Positions 40,322 to 49,387 of a stretch of 64,000 nt of DNA are shown one piece after another. The stretch is from Streptomyces gilvus (GTDB lineage Bacteria > Actinomycetota > Actinomycetes > Streptomycetales > Streptomycetaceae): positions 1 to 64,000 of the forward strand of contig NZ_JAKWBE010000019.1 in assembly GCF_022513565.1 (NCBI RefSeq), in the 5' to 3' direction. The notes beneath the pieces are model-generated. The model worked only from the letters and a program-made list of their open reading frames with translations. It did not search any database and was not told the origin of the DNA. A program made the position numbers and the translations under genes. How positions within the stretch are numbered: the stretch's first letter is position 1; every line of letters begins with the position of its first letter.

Positions 40322-41725
40322 GTGCGTACACGTCTTCTTCCGCTGCTCATCGTCCTGATGGCGGCCGTGTTGCTCGCGCTCGGCATTCCGCTCGGGGTGA
40401 GCGTGGCCGCGGCACAGCAGCAGAAGGTCGTCGTCGACCGGATCGACGACACCGCGCGTTTCGCCTCCCTCGCCCAGTTCGTCACCGACGCCTGCAGCTC
40501 GACCCGTTCGTCCACGGACGAGCGCCTGGAGACGCTGAGCAGCGAACTGACCAGCTACCACGACGTCTACGGCATCCGGGCCGGGGTCTTCTGCCGCACC
40601 GACATCCCCATGGCCCAGGCGCCGGCGAGCTTCTTCCTGCCCGATGAGGGAGTGGTGCGCGACGCGTTCGAAGAGGCCAAGCTCAGCCGTCGCAGCCATG
40701 ACCCGAAACAGGTGTGGCCGTGGCAACGGGGCCGTCTCGTCGTCGCGTCGCCGGTCATCCGGGACGGTGACGTCGTCGCGGTCGTCGTCACCGACTCGCC
40801 CACGGGGCAGATGCGTTCACGCATCCTGCACGGCTGGCTGGTCATCGGCCTCGGCGAGATCGCCGCGATGCTGCTCGCCGTCGGTGCCGCGCTCCGGCTG
40901 ACCGGCTGGGTGCTCAGGCCCGTACGGGTCCTCGACGCCACCACCCACGCCATCGCCAGCGGCCGGCTCAAGTCCCGGGTCGCGGCCGCCGGCGGTCCGC
41001 CGGAACTTCGGCGCCTGGCCCGGGCGTTCAACGAGATGGCGGACAACGTCGAGGACGTGCTGGAGCAGCAGCGGGCCTTCGTCGCCGACGCCTCGCACCA
41101 GCTGCGCAACCCGCTCTCGGCGCTGCTGCTGCGGATCGAACTGCTCGCTCTCGAACTACCGGAGGACAACGAGGAGATCGCATCGGTCCGCACCGAGGGC
41201 AAGCGCCTGGCCGAGGTGCTCGACGACCTCCTCGACCTCGCCCTGGCCGAGCACACCGAGGCCGACCTCAGGACCACCGACATCGGCGCGCTGACCGCCG
41301 AGCGCGTCGCCGCGTGGACCCCGACCGCCGAGGCCAAGGGCGTACGGCTGGTGGGCGACTGTCCGCCGACCACCGCCTGGGCCGACCCGGTCACCCTCTC
41401 CAGTGCGCTGGACGCGGTGATCGACAACGCGGTGAAGTTCACGCCGGAGGACCAGTGCGTCGAGGTCCGGGTCGCGGCCGACGGCGACCGGTCCACTGTC
41501 TTCGTCAGCGACCACGGCCCGGGACTGACCGACGAGGAGCTCGCGCGCGTCGGCGACCGCTTCTGGCGCAGCGGCCGCCACCAGAACGTCAAGGGCTCCG
41601 GACTCGGCCTGTCCATCTCCCGGACCCTGCTCGCGGCGGGGGGCGGCACCATCTCGTACGCCCGTCACGAGCCGCACGGGCTGACGGTGACGGTCTCGGT
41701 GCCGCGCACCCGCCCTACGGCTTGA
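40322..41725 (+). CDS. gluK: sensor histidine kinase GluK
   Basis: The 467-residue membrane kinase has a first helix at about 5-30, an external sensor loop of about 130 residues containing two Cys, a second helix near 175-200, HAMP, HisKA with phospho-acceptor His259 (ADASHQLRNPLSALLL), and HATPase with DNAVKF, DHGPGL and GSGLGLSISRTLL. The GTG start lies nine bases after gluR. The stop overlaps the end of the convergent TAXI gene by 11 bases. Confidence 0.92.
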   Translation: MRTRLLPLLIVLMAAVLLALGIPLGVSVAAAQQQKVVVDRIDDTARFASLAQFVTDACSSTRSSTDERLETLSSELTSYHDVYGIRAGVFCRTDIPMAQAPASFFLPDEGVVRDAFEEAKLSRRSHDPKQVWPWQRGRLVVASPVIRDGDVVAVVVTDSPTGQMRSRILHGWLVIGLGEIAAMLLAVGAALRLTGWVLRPVRVLDATTHAIASGRLKSRVAAAGGPPELRRLARAFNEMADNVEDVLEQQRAFVADASHQLRNPLSALLLRIELLALELPEDNEEIASVRTEGKRLAEVLDDLLDLALAEHTEADLRTTDIGALTAERVAAWTPTAEAKGVRLVGDCPPTTAWADPVTLSSALDAVIDNAVKFTPEDQCVEVRVAADGDRSTVFVSDHGPGLTDEELARVGDRFWRSGRHQNVKGSGLGLSISRTLLAAGGGTISYARHEPHGLTVTVSVPRTRPTA

Positions 41726-42713
41726 CCGAGCGGTAGTAGCGCTTGGCGCCCTCGTGCAGGGCCAGCGGATCGGTGTAGATCGCGGTGCGCAGGTCCACGA
41801 GCTGCGCTGAGTGCACATGCCAGCCGATGTCGTCGCGGCTCTTGATCACCGTACGGGTCACCCACTCGGTGAGCCGGGGGCTGACGTCCGCCCGGGTGAT
41901 CAGGATGTTGGACACCGCGATCGTCGGTACGGCGACACCGTTCTGGATGCTCGGGTAGGCCGACTCCGGCATGTTGGTGGCGCGGTAGTAGCGGGTGGCG
42001 CCGCCCTGTTTGTGCAGTTTGGCGACGAGATCGGCGGTGATCGGAACGAACCGGAAGGTGAAGTGCCCCGCCAGCTTCTCCAGCCCCTGCGTGGGCAGTC
42101 CGCCCGACCAGAAGAAGGCGTCTATCTCGTTCCGTTTCAGCTGCTCCGGGCCGGTATCGATGCCGTCGGCGGACGGCTTGACGTCCTTCTGCGGGTCGAG
42201 GCCGGCCGCCTTCAGCACCCGGTCCGCGATCAGCCGTACACCGGAACGGGCCGGCCCTATGGCCACCCGCTTGCCCCGAAGGTCGGCGACGGACCGCACG
42301 GTGGAGTCGCGCGGGACGACCAGCTGCACATAGTCGTCGTAGAGGCGGGCGACCCCGCGCAGCCGGTCGAAGCCGGTCCGATGGCCGAGTTCGTACGTGT
42401 CCACGGCGTCGGCCGCCGCGATGGTGAAGTCGGCGCCGCCGGTCGCCACCAGACGGACGTTCTCCTGCGAGCCGTCGCTGGTCCGCAGGTCCACCTTCAG
42501 GTCCGGCATGTCCTTGTGGAAGGCCTTCCGCAGGAGCACGCCGTACTGCTGGTACACCCCGGCCGGCGTCCCGGTGCTGAAGCTGATCGTGCCGCTCGGC
42601 GGGTTCTCGCCCAGCGGCAGCAGCCACCACAGCAGGAGCCCGAACACGACGAAGCCGGAGGCCGCGCCCTGCAGGGCCCGACGCCTGCCGATCCGGGCGA
42701 GCACATTGGACAT
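41715..42713 (-). CDS. TAXI-family solute-binding protein
   Basis: The 332-residue protein is held by one N-terminal membrane helix (FVVFGLLLWWLLPL) after an Arg-rich stretch; no lipobox is visible. The TAXI-TRAP binding fold is clear: ISFSTGTPAGVYQQYG at the start and the LRGKRVAIGPARSGVRLIA core. TAXI proteins normally work with a fused TRAP permease, which is absent here. The structurally known Thermus TAXI protein binds glutamate/glutamine. Lying tail to tail with gluK, it may present glutamate to the sensor; that is inference. Confidence 0.85.
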   Translation of the reverse strand: MSNVLARIGRRRALQGAASGFVVFGLLLWWLLPLGENPPSGTISFSTGTPAGVYQQYGVLLRKAFHKDMPDLKVDLRTSDGSQENVRLVATGGADFTIAAADAVDTYELGHRTGFDRLRGVARLYDDYVQLVVPRDSTVRSVADLRGKRVAIGPARSGVRLIADRVLKAAGLDPQKDVKPSADGIDTGPEQLKRNEIDAFFWSGGLPTQGLEKLAGHFTFRFVPITADLVAKLHKQGGATRYYRATNMPESAYPSIQNGVAVPTIAVSNILITRADVSPRLTEWVTRTVIKSRDDIGWHVHSAQLVDLRTAIYTDPLALHEGAKRYYRSVKP

Positions 42714-42802
42714 GCGGGCGATCCTGCCAGCCCGCGCGCGGTGCTGACCAGGGCGGAACGCACGGAAGCACTGATGTCAGTGGCCGCCGATACAGTCGCC
42801 GT

Positions 42803-43258
42803 ATGAGCTCATCGCCCGCCGACCTGGTCCGTGCGTTCCACCTCGCCGTCGGGCTCGACGCCCGCACCACGCCCACCGAGGTGCCGCCCCGGCTCGCCGC
42901 CCACCGCCGGGAACTGCTCGCCGAGGAGACCGCGGAGGTCGCCGAGGTCTCGGTGACCGGTCCCCTCGACCGCCTCGCGCACGAACTGGCCGACGTCGTG
43001 TACGTGGCGTACGGCACCGCCCTCGTCCACGGCATCGACCTCGACGCCGTCATCGCCGAGATCCACCGCTCCAACATGACCAAGCTGGCCCCCGACGGCC
43101 GCGTCGCCCGCCGCGCCGACGGCAAGGTCCTCAAGGGTGAGCACTACGAGGCACCGGACGTGTCGGGGGTGCTGCGGCGGCAGGGCTGGGTGCCGGGCGG
43201 GGCGCCGGGAGAATCCAGGGACGGGGGGTCCGCGGGAGCGCCTACCCTTGACGCATGA
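42803..43258 (+). CDS. MazG-like all-alpha NTP pyrophosphohydrolase
   Basis: The 151-residue protein carries the MazG/PRA-PH superfamily metal motif EETAEV, paired with a second helix motif HELADVVYVAYG. The tail contains NMTKLAPDG and RADGKVLKGEHYEAPD, seen in the small MazG-like group that cleaves nucleoside triphosphates. The target nucleotide is unknown; house-cleaning of non-canonical dNTPs is usual. Its stop overlaps the miaB start (ATGA). Confidence 0.8.
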   Translation: MSSSPADLVRAFHLAVGLDARTTPTEVPPRLAAHRRELLAEETAEVAEVSVTGPLDRLAHELADVVYVAYGTALVHGIDLDAVIAEIHRSNMTKLAPDGRVARRADGKVLKGEHYEAPDVSGVLRRQGWVPGGAPGESRDGGSAGAPTLDA

Positions 43259-44784
43259 CCAGCAGCAGCGACCGGAGCCTCGCAGTGGACGTCCAGGGAC
43301 CCAAGACCTACGAAGTGCGTACCTACGGGTGCCAGATGAACGTCCACGACTCCGAGCGATTGTCCGGGCTGCTGGAGGAGGCGGGCTATGTGCGCGCCCC
43401 CGAGGGCTCCGACGGTGACGCCGACGTCGTCGTCTTCAACACCTGCGCGGTGCGGGAGAACGCCGACAACCGGCTGTACGGCAACCTCGGCCGGCTCGCC
43501 CCGAAGAAGGCCTCGCGGCCCGGCATGCAGATCGCGGTCGGCGGCTGCCTGGCGCAGAAGGACCAGGACACCATCGTGAAGAAGGCGCCCTGGGTGGACG
43601 TCGTCTTCGGTACGCACAACATCGGCAAACTGCCGGTGCTGCTGGAACGCGCGCGCGTGCAGGAGGAGGCGCAGGTCGAGATCGCCGAGTCCCTGGAGGC
43701 GTTCCCGTCCACGCTGCCGACCCGGCGCGAGAGCGCCTACGCGGCCTGGGTCTCGGTCTCCGTCGGCTGCAACAACACCTGCACCTTCTGCATCGTCCCG
43801 GCCCTGCGCGGCAAGGAGAAGGACCGCCGCACCGGGGACATCCTCGCCGAGATCGAGGCGCTGGTCGCCGAGGGCGTCTCCGAGATCACCCTCCTCGGAC
43901 AGAACGTCAACGCGTACGGCTCCGACATCGGCGACCGTGAGGCGTTCAGCAAGCTGCTGCGGGCCTGCGGCACGATCGACGGTCTGGAGCGCGTCCGCTT
44001 CACCTCGCCGCACCCCCGCGACTTCACCGACGACGTGATCGCGGCGATGGCCGAGACGCCGAACGTGATGCCGCAGCTGCACATGCCTCTGCAGTCCGGC
44101 TCGGACACGGTCCTGAAGGCGATGCGCCGCTCCTACCGGCAGGAGCGCTACCTCGGGATCATCGAGAAGGTGCGGGCCGCAATTCCGCACGCGGCGATCA
44201 CCACCGACATCATCGTGGGCTTCCCCGGCGAGACCGAGGAGGACTTCGAGCAGACCCTGCACGTGGTCCGCGAGGCGCGCTTCGCGCAGGCCTTCACCTT
44301 CCAGTACTCCAAGCGTCCCGGCACCCCGGCCGCGACCATGGACGGCCAGATCCCCAAGGAGGTCGTCCAGGCGCGTTACGAGCGGCTCGTCGCCCTCCAG
44401 GAGGAGATCTCCTGGGAGGAGAACAAGAAGCAGGTGGGCCGCACCCTGGAGCTGATGGTCGCCGAGGGCGAGGGCCGCAAGGACGGCGCCACCCACCGCC
44501 TCTCCGGCCGCGCCCCCGACAACCGCCTGGTCCACTTCACCAAGCCCGACCAGGAGGTCCGCCCCGGCGACGTCGTCACCGTCGAGATCACGTACGCCGC
44601 CCCGCACCACCTCCTCGCCGAGGGCGCCGTCCTCGACGTGCGCCGCACGCGCGCGGGGGACGCGTGGGAGAAGCGCAACACGGCGCAGGCCGCGAAGCCG
44701 ACGGGCGTGATGCTGGGCCTGCCGAGGATCGGCGCCCCGGATCCGCTGCCGGTGGTCACGGCGAGCGGCTGCGGCTGTGACTGA
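43255..44784 (+). CDS. miaB: tRNA-2-methylthio-N6-isopentenyladenosine synthase MiaB
   Basis: The radical-SAM methylthiotransferase adds the 2-methylthio group to i6A37 of tRNAs, acting after MiaA, which is also in this window. The 509-residue product has MTTase Cys in TYGCQMN, NTCAVRE and VGGCLAQ, the radical-SAM triad Cys172, Cys176 and Cys179 in VGCNNTCTFC, and a C-terminal TRAM domain. The ATG start overlaps the MazG-like gene's stop. Variation in the last 25 residues, ending CGCD, is species-specific. Confidence 0.95.
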   Translation: MTSSSDRSLAVDVQGPKTYEVRTYGCQMNVHDSERLSGLLEEAGYVRAPEGSDGDADVVVFNTCAVRENADNRLYGNLGRLAPKKASRPGMQIAVGGCLAQKDQDTIVKKAPWVDVVFGTHNIGKLPVLLERARVQEEAQVEIAESLEAFPSTLPTRRESAYAAWVSVSVGCNNTCTFCIVPALRGKEKDRRTGDILAEIEALVAEGVSEITLLGQNVNAYGSDIGDREAFSKLLRACGTIDGLERVRFTSPHPRDFTDDVIAAMAETPNVMPQLHMPLQSGSDTVLKAMRRSYRQERYLGIIEKVRAAIPHAAITTDIIVGFPGETEEDFEQTLHVVREARFAQAFTFQYSKRPGTPAATMDGQIPKEVVQARYERLVALQEEISWEENKKQVGRTLELMVAEGEGRKDGATHRLSGRAPDNRLVHFTKPDQEVRPGDVVTVEITYAAPHHLLAEGAVLDVRRTRAGDAWEKRNTAQAAKPTGVMLGLPRIGAPDPLPVVTASGCGCD

Positions 44785-44915
44785 CGGCGGTCCGGGAATC
44801 GGGGTGCGGCTGACGGCGGCCGTGGGCACCTGCAGCACGCGGAACTGAGGTCCGCCGTAGGCACCTGTTGCGCGCTCGACTGACGGCGGTTGTGGTCATT
44901 GGCCGCAGCTGTGCT
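44781..44915 (+). repeat. four degenerate ~35-bp tandem units starting CTGA
   Basis: Units begin at 44781, 44810, 44845 and 44880. Three start CTGACGGCGG exactly; the third reads CTGAGGTCCGCCG. Units two and three share (C)CGT-GGCACCTG. The array starts inside the miaB stop codon and fills most of the 209-base gap before the next gene. Confidence 0.6.
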
Positions 44916-44993
44916 TGGCGCGGCCTGCACGCTGTTGTGACGCCGTGCACGCGCGGGTGCCCGTCGCCGTCGTACGGGGTTACCCTGCCGATC

Positions 44994-45707
44994 ATGCTTG
45001 TCGCCGCCGCAGTCTGTCCCTGTCCGCCGCTTCTCGTGCCCGAGGTCGCCGCGGGTGCCGCGCCGGAGCTGGACGGTGCGCGGACCACGTGCGCGGACGC
45101 GCTCGGGGTGCTCGCCGCGTCCCGGCCCGACCTGCTGGTGGTGGTCGGCCCCGCTGAGCCGAGCGGGCGCGGCACGCACCCGGAGGGCACGCCGGGCTCC
45201 TTCCGCGGCTTCGGCGTGGACCTCGGCGTCCGGCTGGGCACGGACAAGGGAATCGCCGCCGAGCGTGACCTTCCGCCCTCTCTCGCCGTCGCCGCCTGGC
45301 TGCTGCAACGGATCGGATGGGCCGACGCCCCTATCGAGGGACTCGGCGTTGGGGAACCTCTCGAGGCCGAGCGGTGTATTCAAGTCGGAAGGGACATCGC
45401 CGCCCGGGCCGAGCGGGTGGCGCTGCTGGTGATGGGCGACGCCAGCGCCTGCCGCACGCTCAAGGCGCCCGGCTACCTCGACGAGCGGGCGGCCCCCTTC
45501 GACGCGGAGGTCGCGCGTGCCCTGGGCGCGGCCGATGTGGCGGCCCTCAAGGCGCTGGACGCCGAGCTGGCGTACGAGCTGAAGGCGGCGGGCCGGGCCC
45601 CCTGGCAGGTCCTCGCGGGCGCCGCCGAGAGCGCGGACCTCACGGGTGCGCTGCTGTACGAGGACGCGCCGTACGGGGTCGGGTACGTGGTCGCCACCTG
45701 GTCGTAG
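44994..45707 (+). CDS. class III extradiol dioxygenase LigB-like protein
   Basis: The 237-residue protein belongs to the LigB/AMMECR-type extradiol dioxygenase superfamily by its start (MLVAAAVCPCPPLLVPEVA), the VVVGPAEPSG strand and the MGDASACRTLKAPGYLDERA segment. The usual iron-binding His near the N-terminus (PHPP) is replaced by CPCPP, so catalysis is doubtful. It is common between miaB and miaA in Streptomyces. ATG 44994 is the first start matching the conserved beginning. Confidence 0.7.
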   Translation: MLVAAAVCPCPPLLVPEVAAGAAPELDGARTTCADALGVLAASRPDLLVVVGPAEPSGRGTHPEGTPGSFRGFGVDLGVRLGTDKGIAAERDLPPSLAVAAWLLQRIGWADAPIEGLGVGEPLEAERCIQVGRDIAARAERVALLVMGDASACRTLKAPGYLDERAAPFDAEVARALGAADVAALKALDAELAYELKAAGRAPWQVLAGAAESADLTGALLYEDAPYGVGYVVATWS

Positions 45708-45754
45708 GGATCTGGCCGTGGGGAGGGCGGCGCGCAGTGGCGGCGCGGGAACGG

Positions 45755-45791
45755 CGGACGGCCGGGAGCCCTCGGGCCCCGCGGCCGTCCG
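45755..45791. terminator. bidirectional hairpin between convergent genes
   Basis: CGGACGGCCG and CGGCCGTCCG form a perfect 10-bp stem with a 17-base loop, midway between the stop of the LigB-like gene and that of the antitoxin-like gene. Confidence 0.75.
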
Positions 45792-45808
45792 TCGATGCGC
45801 CGGGAAGG

Positions 45809-46078
45809 TCAGGAAGCCGGCGGTGGCGGGGTGTCCGGCGGCACCGTTCCGGTGCCCGTCCCCGTGTCGCCCTTGTGCGCGAGCCGGTCCATGGCGCCCT
45901 TGGCCTTGCCCGCCCCCGTCTGGATCCGATCGCTGTACTTGCCCTTGGTCTTCTCGTCGACCACCTTCGCGGCCTTGTCGAGACCGTGCGAGATCTTGTC
46001 CCCGTGCTGCTGCGCGAGTCCCGAGACCTTGTCCTTCGCCGGGGAGAGCCTGGCCTTCAAATGGTGCAGGAGACCCAT
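45809..46078 (-). CDS. MT0933-like antitoxin-family protein
   Basis: The 89-residue product has a Lys/Asp/Ala-rich amphipathic helix region (KDKVSGLAQQHGDKIS, then HGLDKAAKVVDEKTKGKYSD) of the type called MT0933-like antitoxin (PF14013) and a Gly/Thr/Pro-rich tail. No toxin gene is adjacent, so a toxin-antitoxin role is unsupported. An ATG with AGGGAAGGTGG upstream is clear. Confidence 0.7.
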   Translation of the reverse strand: MGLLHHLKARLSPAKDKVSGLAQQHGDKISHGLDKAAKVVDEKTKGKYSDRIQTGAGKAKGAMDRLAHKGDTGTGTGTVPPDTPPPPAS

Positions 46079-46139
46079 GGTCCACCTTCCCTGTAGCCCG
46101 GGCCGTCGTCCGTTCCCGGGGCGCTCGCGCGCGGCGCTG

Positions 46140-46415
46140 TTACGTGCGGGCGCTCTCGCCGGCCTCGCTGTCGGCAGCGTCCTCGGCGGACTGCTGCTGG
46201 GGGATCTCGACGCCCTCGCCGGAGGTGTCCCCGTCCGTCTCCTTCGTCGTCCGCTCGCCCTCAGCCGGCCCGTTGGCCTCGGCGGACTCCTTGGCCGCCG
46301 ACGGCTCTTCCGTCACCGCCTCGGACTGCGCCGTCGGTGTGCCGTCCTGAGCCGCCGCGGTTGACGCCCCCTCCGTGGCCTTCGACCTCCTGAGAAGTCG
46401 CGCGAAAACGCCCAT
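46140..46415 (-). CDS. small acidic disordered protein
   Basis: The 91-residue product starts MGVFARLLRRSK and is otherwise rich in Glu, Ala, Ser and Thr, with no predicted fold. Proteins with this start are annotated in Streptomyces as gliding motility protein without evidence I know of. It lies divergent from miaA; ATG 46415 is the first Met with a plausible family start. Confidence 0.6.
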   Translation of the reverse strand: MGVFARLLRRSKATEGASTAAAQDGTPTAQSEAVTEEPSAAKESAEANGPAEGERTTKETDGDTSGEGVEIPQQQSAEDAADSEAGESART

Positions 46416-46597
46416 ATCCACTCCATACGCTACTCGTGCGGGGGAAATCCCGCGTCGTCCGGTGCGCCCGTTTGCGTCGCCCGGCTCGCCGCCCGTGGAA
46501 AGCGGCGGCGATAACCTCGCAACGGGCAACGACCTCGGCCACGCCCCGTCACGTAACTCGTTCGAGGAGTGCTCTGCGCGTTTGGGAGACTGGTCCG

Positions 46598-47536
46598 GTG
46601 AGCAGCGCACCCCCCGCCCCCCGAGTCATCGCCGTCGTCGGTCCCACCGCGGCCGGAAAGTCCGATCTGGGCGTCTTCCTCGCCCAGCGCCTGGGCGGGG
46701 AGGTCGTCAACGCCGACTCCATGCAGCTCTACCGGGGGATGGACATCGGCACCGCCAAGCTGACGCCCGAGGAGCGCGGCGGCGTCCCGCACCACCTCCT
46801 GGACATCTGGGACGTGACGGTCACGGCGTCCGTCGCCGAGTACCAGAAGCTCGCCCGCGCGCGGATCGACGCCCTGCTCGCCGAGGGTCGCTGGCCCGTC
46901 CTGGTCGGCGGTTCCGGCCTGTACGTCCGCGGGGCCGTCGACAACCTTGAGTTCCCCGGCACCGACCCCGAGGTCAGGGCCCGGCTCGAAGACGAACTGA
47001 CATTGCGTGGTTCCGGCGCGCTGCACGCGCGTCTGGCCGCGGCCGACCCCGGGGCGGCGCAGGCGATCCTGCCCAGCAACGGCCGCCGTATCGTCCGGGC
47101 CCTCGAAGTGATCGAGATCACCGGCCGCCCCTTCACCGCCAACCTGCCCGGCCATGACTCGGTCTACGACACCGTGCAGATCGGTGTCGACGTGGCCCGC
47201 CCCGAACTCGACGACCGCATCACCCGCCGGGTGGACCGCATGTGGGACGCGGGGCTCGTGGACGAGGTGCGCGCGCTGGAGGCGCGCGGCCTGCGCGAGG
47301 GGCGTACGGCCTCGCGCGCGCTGGGGTACCAGCAGGTGCTCGCGGCGCTCTCGGGAGAGTGCACGCTGGAAGAGGCGCGGGCCGAGACCGTACGCGCCAC
47401 CAAGCGTTTCGCGCGCCGCCAGGATTCATGGTTCAGGCGCGACCCGCGGGTGAACTGGCTCAGTGGGGCTGCGGCGGACGTCACAGAACTTCCGCGGCTT
47501 GCCCTGGCGTTGGTCGAACGACCGGTTACAGCCTGA
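46598..47536 (+). CDS. miaA: tRNA dimethylallyltransferase MiaA
   Basis: MiaA transfers a dimethylallyl group to N6 of A37 in tRNAs reading U-starting codons, making the substrate for MiaB. The 312-residue product has the P-loop GPTAAGKSD (15-23), NADSMQLYRGMDIGTAK, HHLLDIWD, GGSGLYVRG and the late RASRALGYQQ region. GTG 46598 has GGGAGA eight bases upstream; in-frame codons further left lie in the promoter region shared with the small acidic gene. Confidence 0.95.
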   Translation: MSSAPPAPRVIAVVGPTAAGKSDLGVFLAQRLGGEVVNADSMQLYRGMDIGTAKLTPEERGGVPHHLLDIWDVTVTASVAEYQKLARARIDALLAEGRWPVLVGGSGLYVRGAVDNLEFPGTDPEVRARLEDELTLRGSGALHARLAAADPGAAQAILPSNGRRIVRALEVIEITGRPFTANLPGHDSVYDTVQIGVDVARPELDDRITRRVDRMWDAGLVDEVRALEARGLREGRTASRALGYQQVLAALSGECTLEEARAETVRATKRFARRQDSWFRRDPRVNWLSGAAADVTELPRLALALVERPVTA

Positions 47537-47643
47537 TCACGTCATGGCATCGGGACGCTCAGGCCGCCATCCGGGCCTCCGGCGCCGTGCCATCATCGAG
47601 CTCGATCGACCAAGTGGAGTCCGAGTTGGGAGGGCGCGTGGCG

Positions 47644-48147
47644 ATGGAGGCCGGCCCTCGCGACACTGCACAAGGCACCGAGCCCCTCACCGTCGACAGC
47701 GGTGAGCCGGAGCAGGACGAGGATCGTCTGAGCCCCGACGGGCCCGACGAGATGCAGGGCGGAGTGACCGCCGACGGTCCCGAGCCCGAGGAGATGTTCG
47801 CGGGCGGGCCCGAGGTGGAGGTCGAGCTGCGCCCGCAGCGCAGGCTGCGCATCTGGCAGCTCGCCCCCATCGTCGCCCTGGCCGCGGTCGGCTCCCTGAT
47901 GTTCGCCTTCCCGCTCGCCTTCGACTTCGGCGACAGCGGCGCGGTGATCGCCATGCTGGGGCTGCTGATCTGCTCCTGCGCGGCGGGCTGGGGCATGATG
48001 GCGGCCCGCCGGGTGGGCTACACCTGGCCCGGGCTGCCGCAGCGTGGCTCCGGCCGCAGACCGGACTGGCGGGTGATCCTGGCGTACGTCGTCGTGGTCG
48101 CCGCGGTCGTCGTGCTCGCCGTGTGGAGAGTCGCCCGCCTGCGGTAG
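47644..48147 (+). CDS. membrane protein with acidic N-terminus, function unknown
   Basis: The 167-residue product has about 70 acidic residues-rich positions, then three hydrophobic helices (LAPIVALAAVGSLMFAFPLAF; AMLGLLICSCAAGWGMMA; ILAYVVVVAAVVVLAV). ATG 47644 has GGGAGGG nine bases upstream; GTG 47638 is closer than usual. It lies between miaA and dapF, an arrangement I associate with Streptomyces. No family is recognised. Confidence 0.7.
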   Translation: MEAGPRDTAQGTEPLTVDSGEPEQDEDRLSPDGPDEMQGGVTADGPEPEEMFAGGPEVEVELRPQRRLRIWQLAPIVALAAVGSLMFAFPLAFDFGDSGAVIAMLGLLICSCAAGWGMMAARRVGYTWPGLPQRGSGRRPDWRVILAYVVVVAAVVVLAVWRVARLR

Positions 48148-48192
48148 ACGGTGCCTTTCGGCGCTGTCCGAGGGGCACCGTACGATCGAGGC

Positions 48193-49089
48193 ATGAGCAC
48201 GCGCGCGCGGATCGCCTTCCTCAAGGGCCACGGCACCGAGAACGACTTCGTGATCGTTCCGGACCCGGAGAACGCCATCGAGCTGTCCCCGGCCGCCGTC
48301 GCCGCCCTGTGCGACCGCCGGGCGGGCATCGGCGGTGACGGTCTGCTGCACGTCGTGCGATCCGCCACCCACCCCGAGGCACGGCACATGGCGGCCGAGG
48401 CCGAGTGGTTCATGGACTACCGCAACGGCGACGGCTCGGTCGCGGAGATGTGCGGCAACGGCGTGCGCGTCTTCGCGCGCTACCTCCAGCGCGCCGGTCA
48501 TGTCACCGAGGGCGATCTCGCGGTGGCCACGCGCGGGGGAGTGAAGACCGTGCACATCGCCAAGACCGCGTCCGGCAGCGGCTCCGCGGGTGACGTCACC
48601 GTCGGCATGGGCAAGGCGCTGCTGCCCGAGGGGGACGTCACGGTGAGTGTCGGCGAGCGCAGCTGGCCCGCGCGGAACGTGAACATGGGCAACCCGCACG
48701 CCGTGGCCTTCGTGGACGACCTCGCACACGCCGGGGACCTGTACGCGCCGCCCCCGTTCAGCCCGGCCTCCGCCTACCCGGACGGGGTGAACGTGGAGTT
48801 CGTGGTCGACCGCGGCCCGCGCCATGTGGCCCTGCGCGTGCATGAGCGCGGCTCCGGCGAGACCCGGTCGTGCGGCACGGGCGCGTGCGCGGTCGCCGTG
48901 GCCACCGCCCGGCGCGACGGCGCCGACCCGGCGGTCACCGGGACACCGGTGACGTACACCGTCGACGTGCCCGGCGGAACGCTCGTGATCACCGAGCGCC
49001 CCGACGGTGAGATCGAGATGACCGGTCCCGCGGTGATCGTCGCCGAGGGCGAGATCGACGCCGAGTGGCTGGAATCATTCGTCCGCTGA
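48193..49089 (+). CDS. dapF: diaminopimelate epimerase
   Basis: DapF interconverts LL- and meso-diaminopimelate for lysine biosynthesis; Streptomyces also places the LL form in its wall. The 298-residue product has both active-site cysteines: Cys87 in EMCGNGVRVF and Cys227 in RSCGTGAC. KGHGTENDF and GGDGLL fit the family. ATG 48193 has CGAGG upstream. A 46-base gap follows the membrane protein gene, so co-transcription is possible. Confidence 0.95.
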   Translation: MSTRARIAFLKGHGTENDFVIVPDPENAIELSPAAVAALCDRRAGIGGDGLLHVVRSATHPEARHMAAEAEWFMDYRNGDGSVAEMCGNGVRVFARYLQRAGHVTEGDLAVATRGGVKTVHIAKTASGSGSAGDVTVGMGKALLPEGDVTVSVGERSWPARNVNMGNPHAVAFVDDLAHAGDLYAPPPFSPASAYPDGVNVEFVVDRGPRHVALRVHERGSGETRSCGTGACAVAVATARRDGADPAVTGTPVTYTVDVPGGTLVITERPDGEIEMTGPAVIVAEGEIDAEWLESFVR

Positions 49090-49293
49090 ACCCTGTGCGG
49101 GCTTCGGATCGTAGGCCTGCGTGTCCAGTGGTGCAGCAGTCAACTGCTGAGGTTTCGTGCGGAAGTTCGAAATCACGGTCGTCTGCCATTCGCGTGGCTC
49201 GAAACCGTAAACCTGTGGGCCTTCGCTCGAATGGGTGATCCGTTTCACGCTCGACGGCAGGCGGTCGGACGCGCGTGATGGGCTCGGTAGCAT
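49075..49293 (-). CDS. possible small protein opposite the dapF-rshA gap
   Basis: The 72-residue candidate overlaps the dapF 3' end by 15 bases. Its C-terminal 50 residues have an ordinary protein composition (for example PQVYGFEPREWQTTVISNF) and low GC for this genome, unlike the Arg/Pro-rich antisense frames elsewhere. No ribosome site is clear and no family is recognised. It may equally be the low-GC promoter region of rshA. The rest of 49090-49387 shows nothing else. Confidence 0.3.
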   Translation of the reverse strand: MLPSPSRASDRLPSSVKRITHSSEGPQVYGFEPREWQTTVISNFRTKPQQLTAAPLDTQAYDPKPAQGSADE

Positions 49294-49387
49294 CAAGCAC
49301 CGGCCCGGACGGGGGACCGTTGCCATCCCCTGAGCCGTGTCCGCCCTGGGGCACCCCGTCCGCCGGTCCACGCAGCCGGAGGTGCCC

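Noticed and set aside
45809..46415. Toxin-antitoxin pair
   Set aside because: One protein resembles the MT0933-like antitoxin family, but the neighbour is a disordered acidic protein, not a toxin, and the gap and lack of overlap do not fit.
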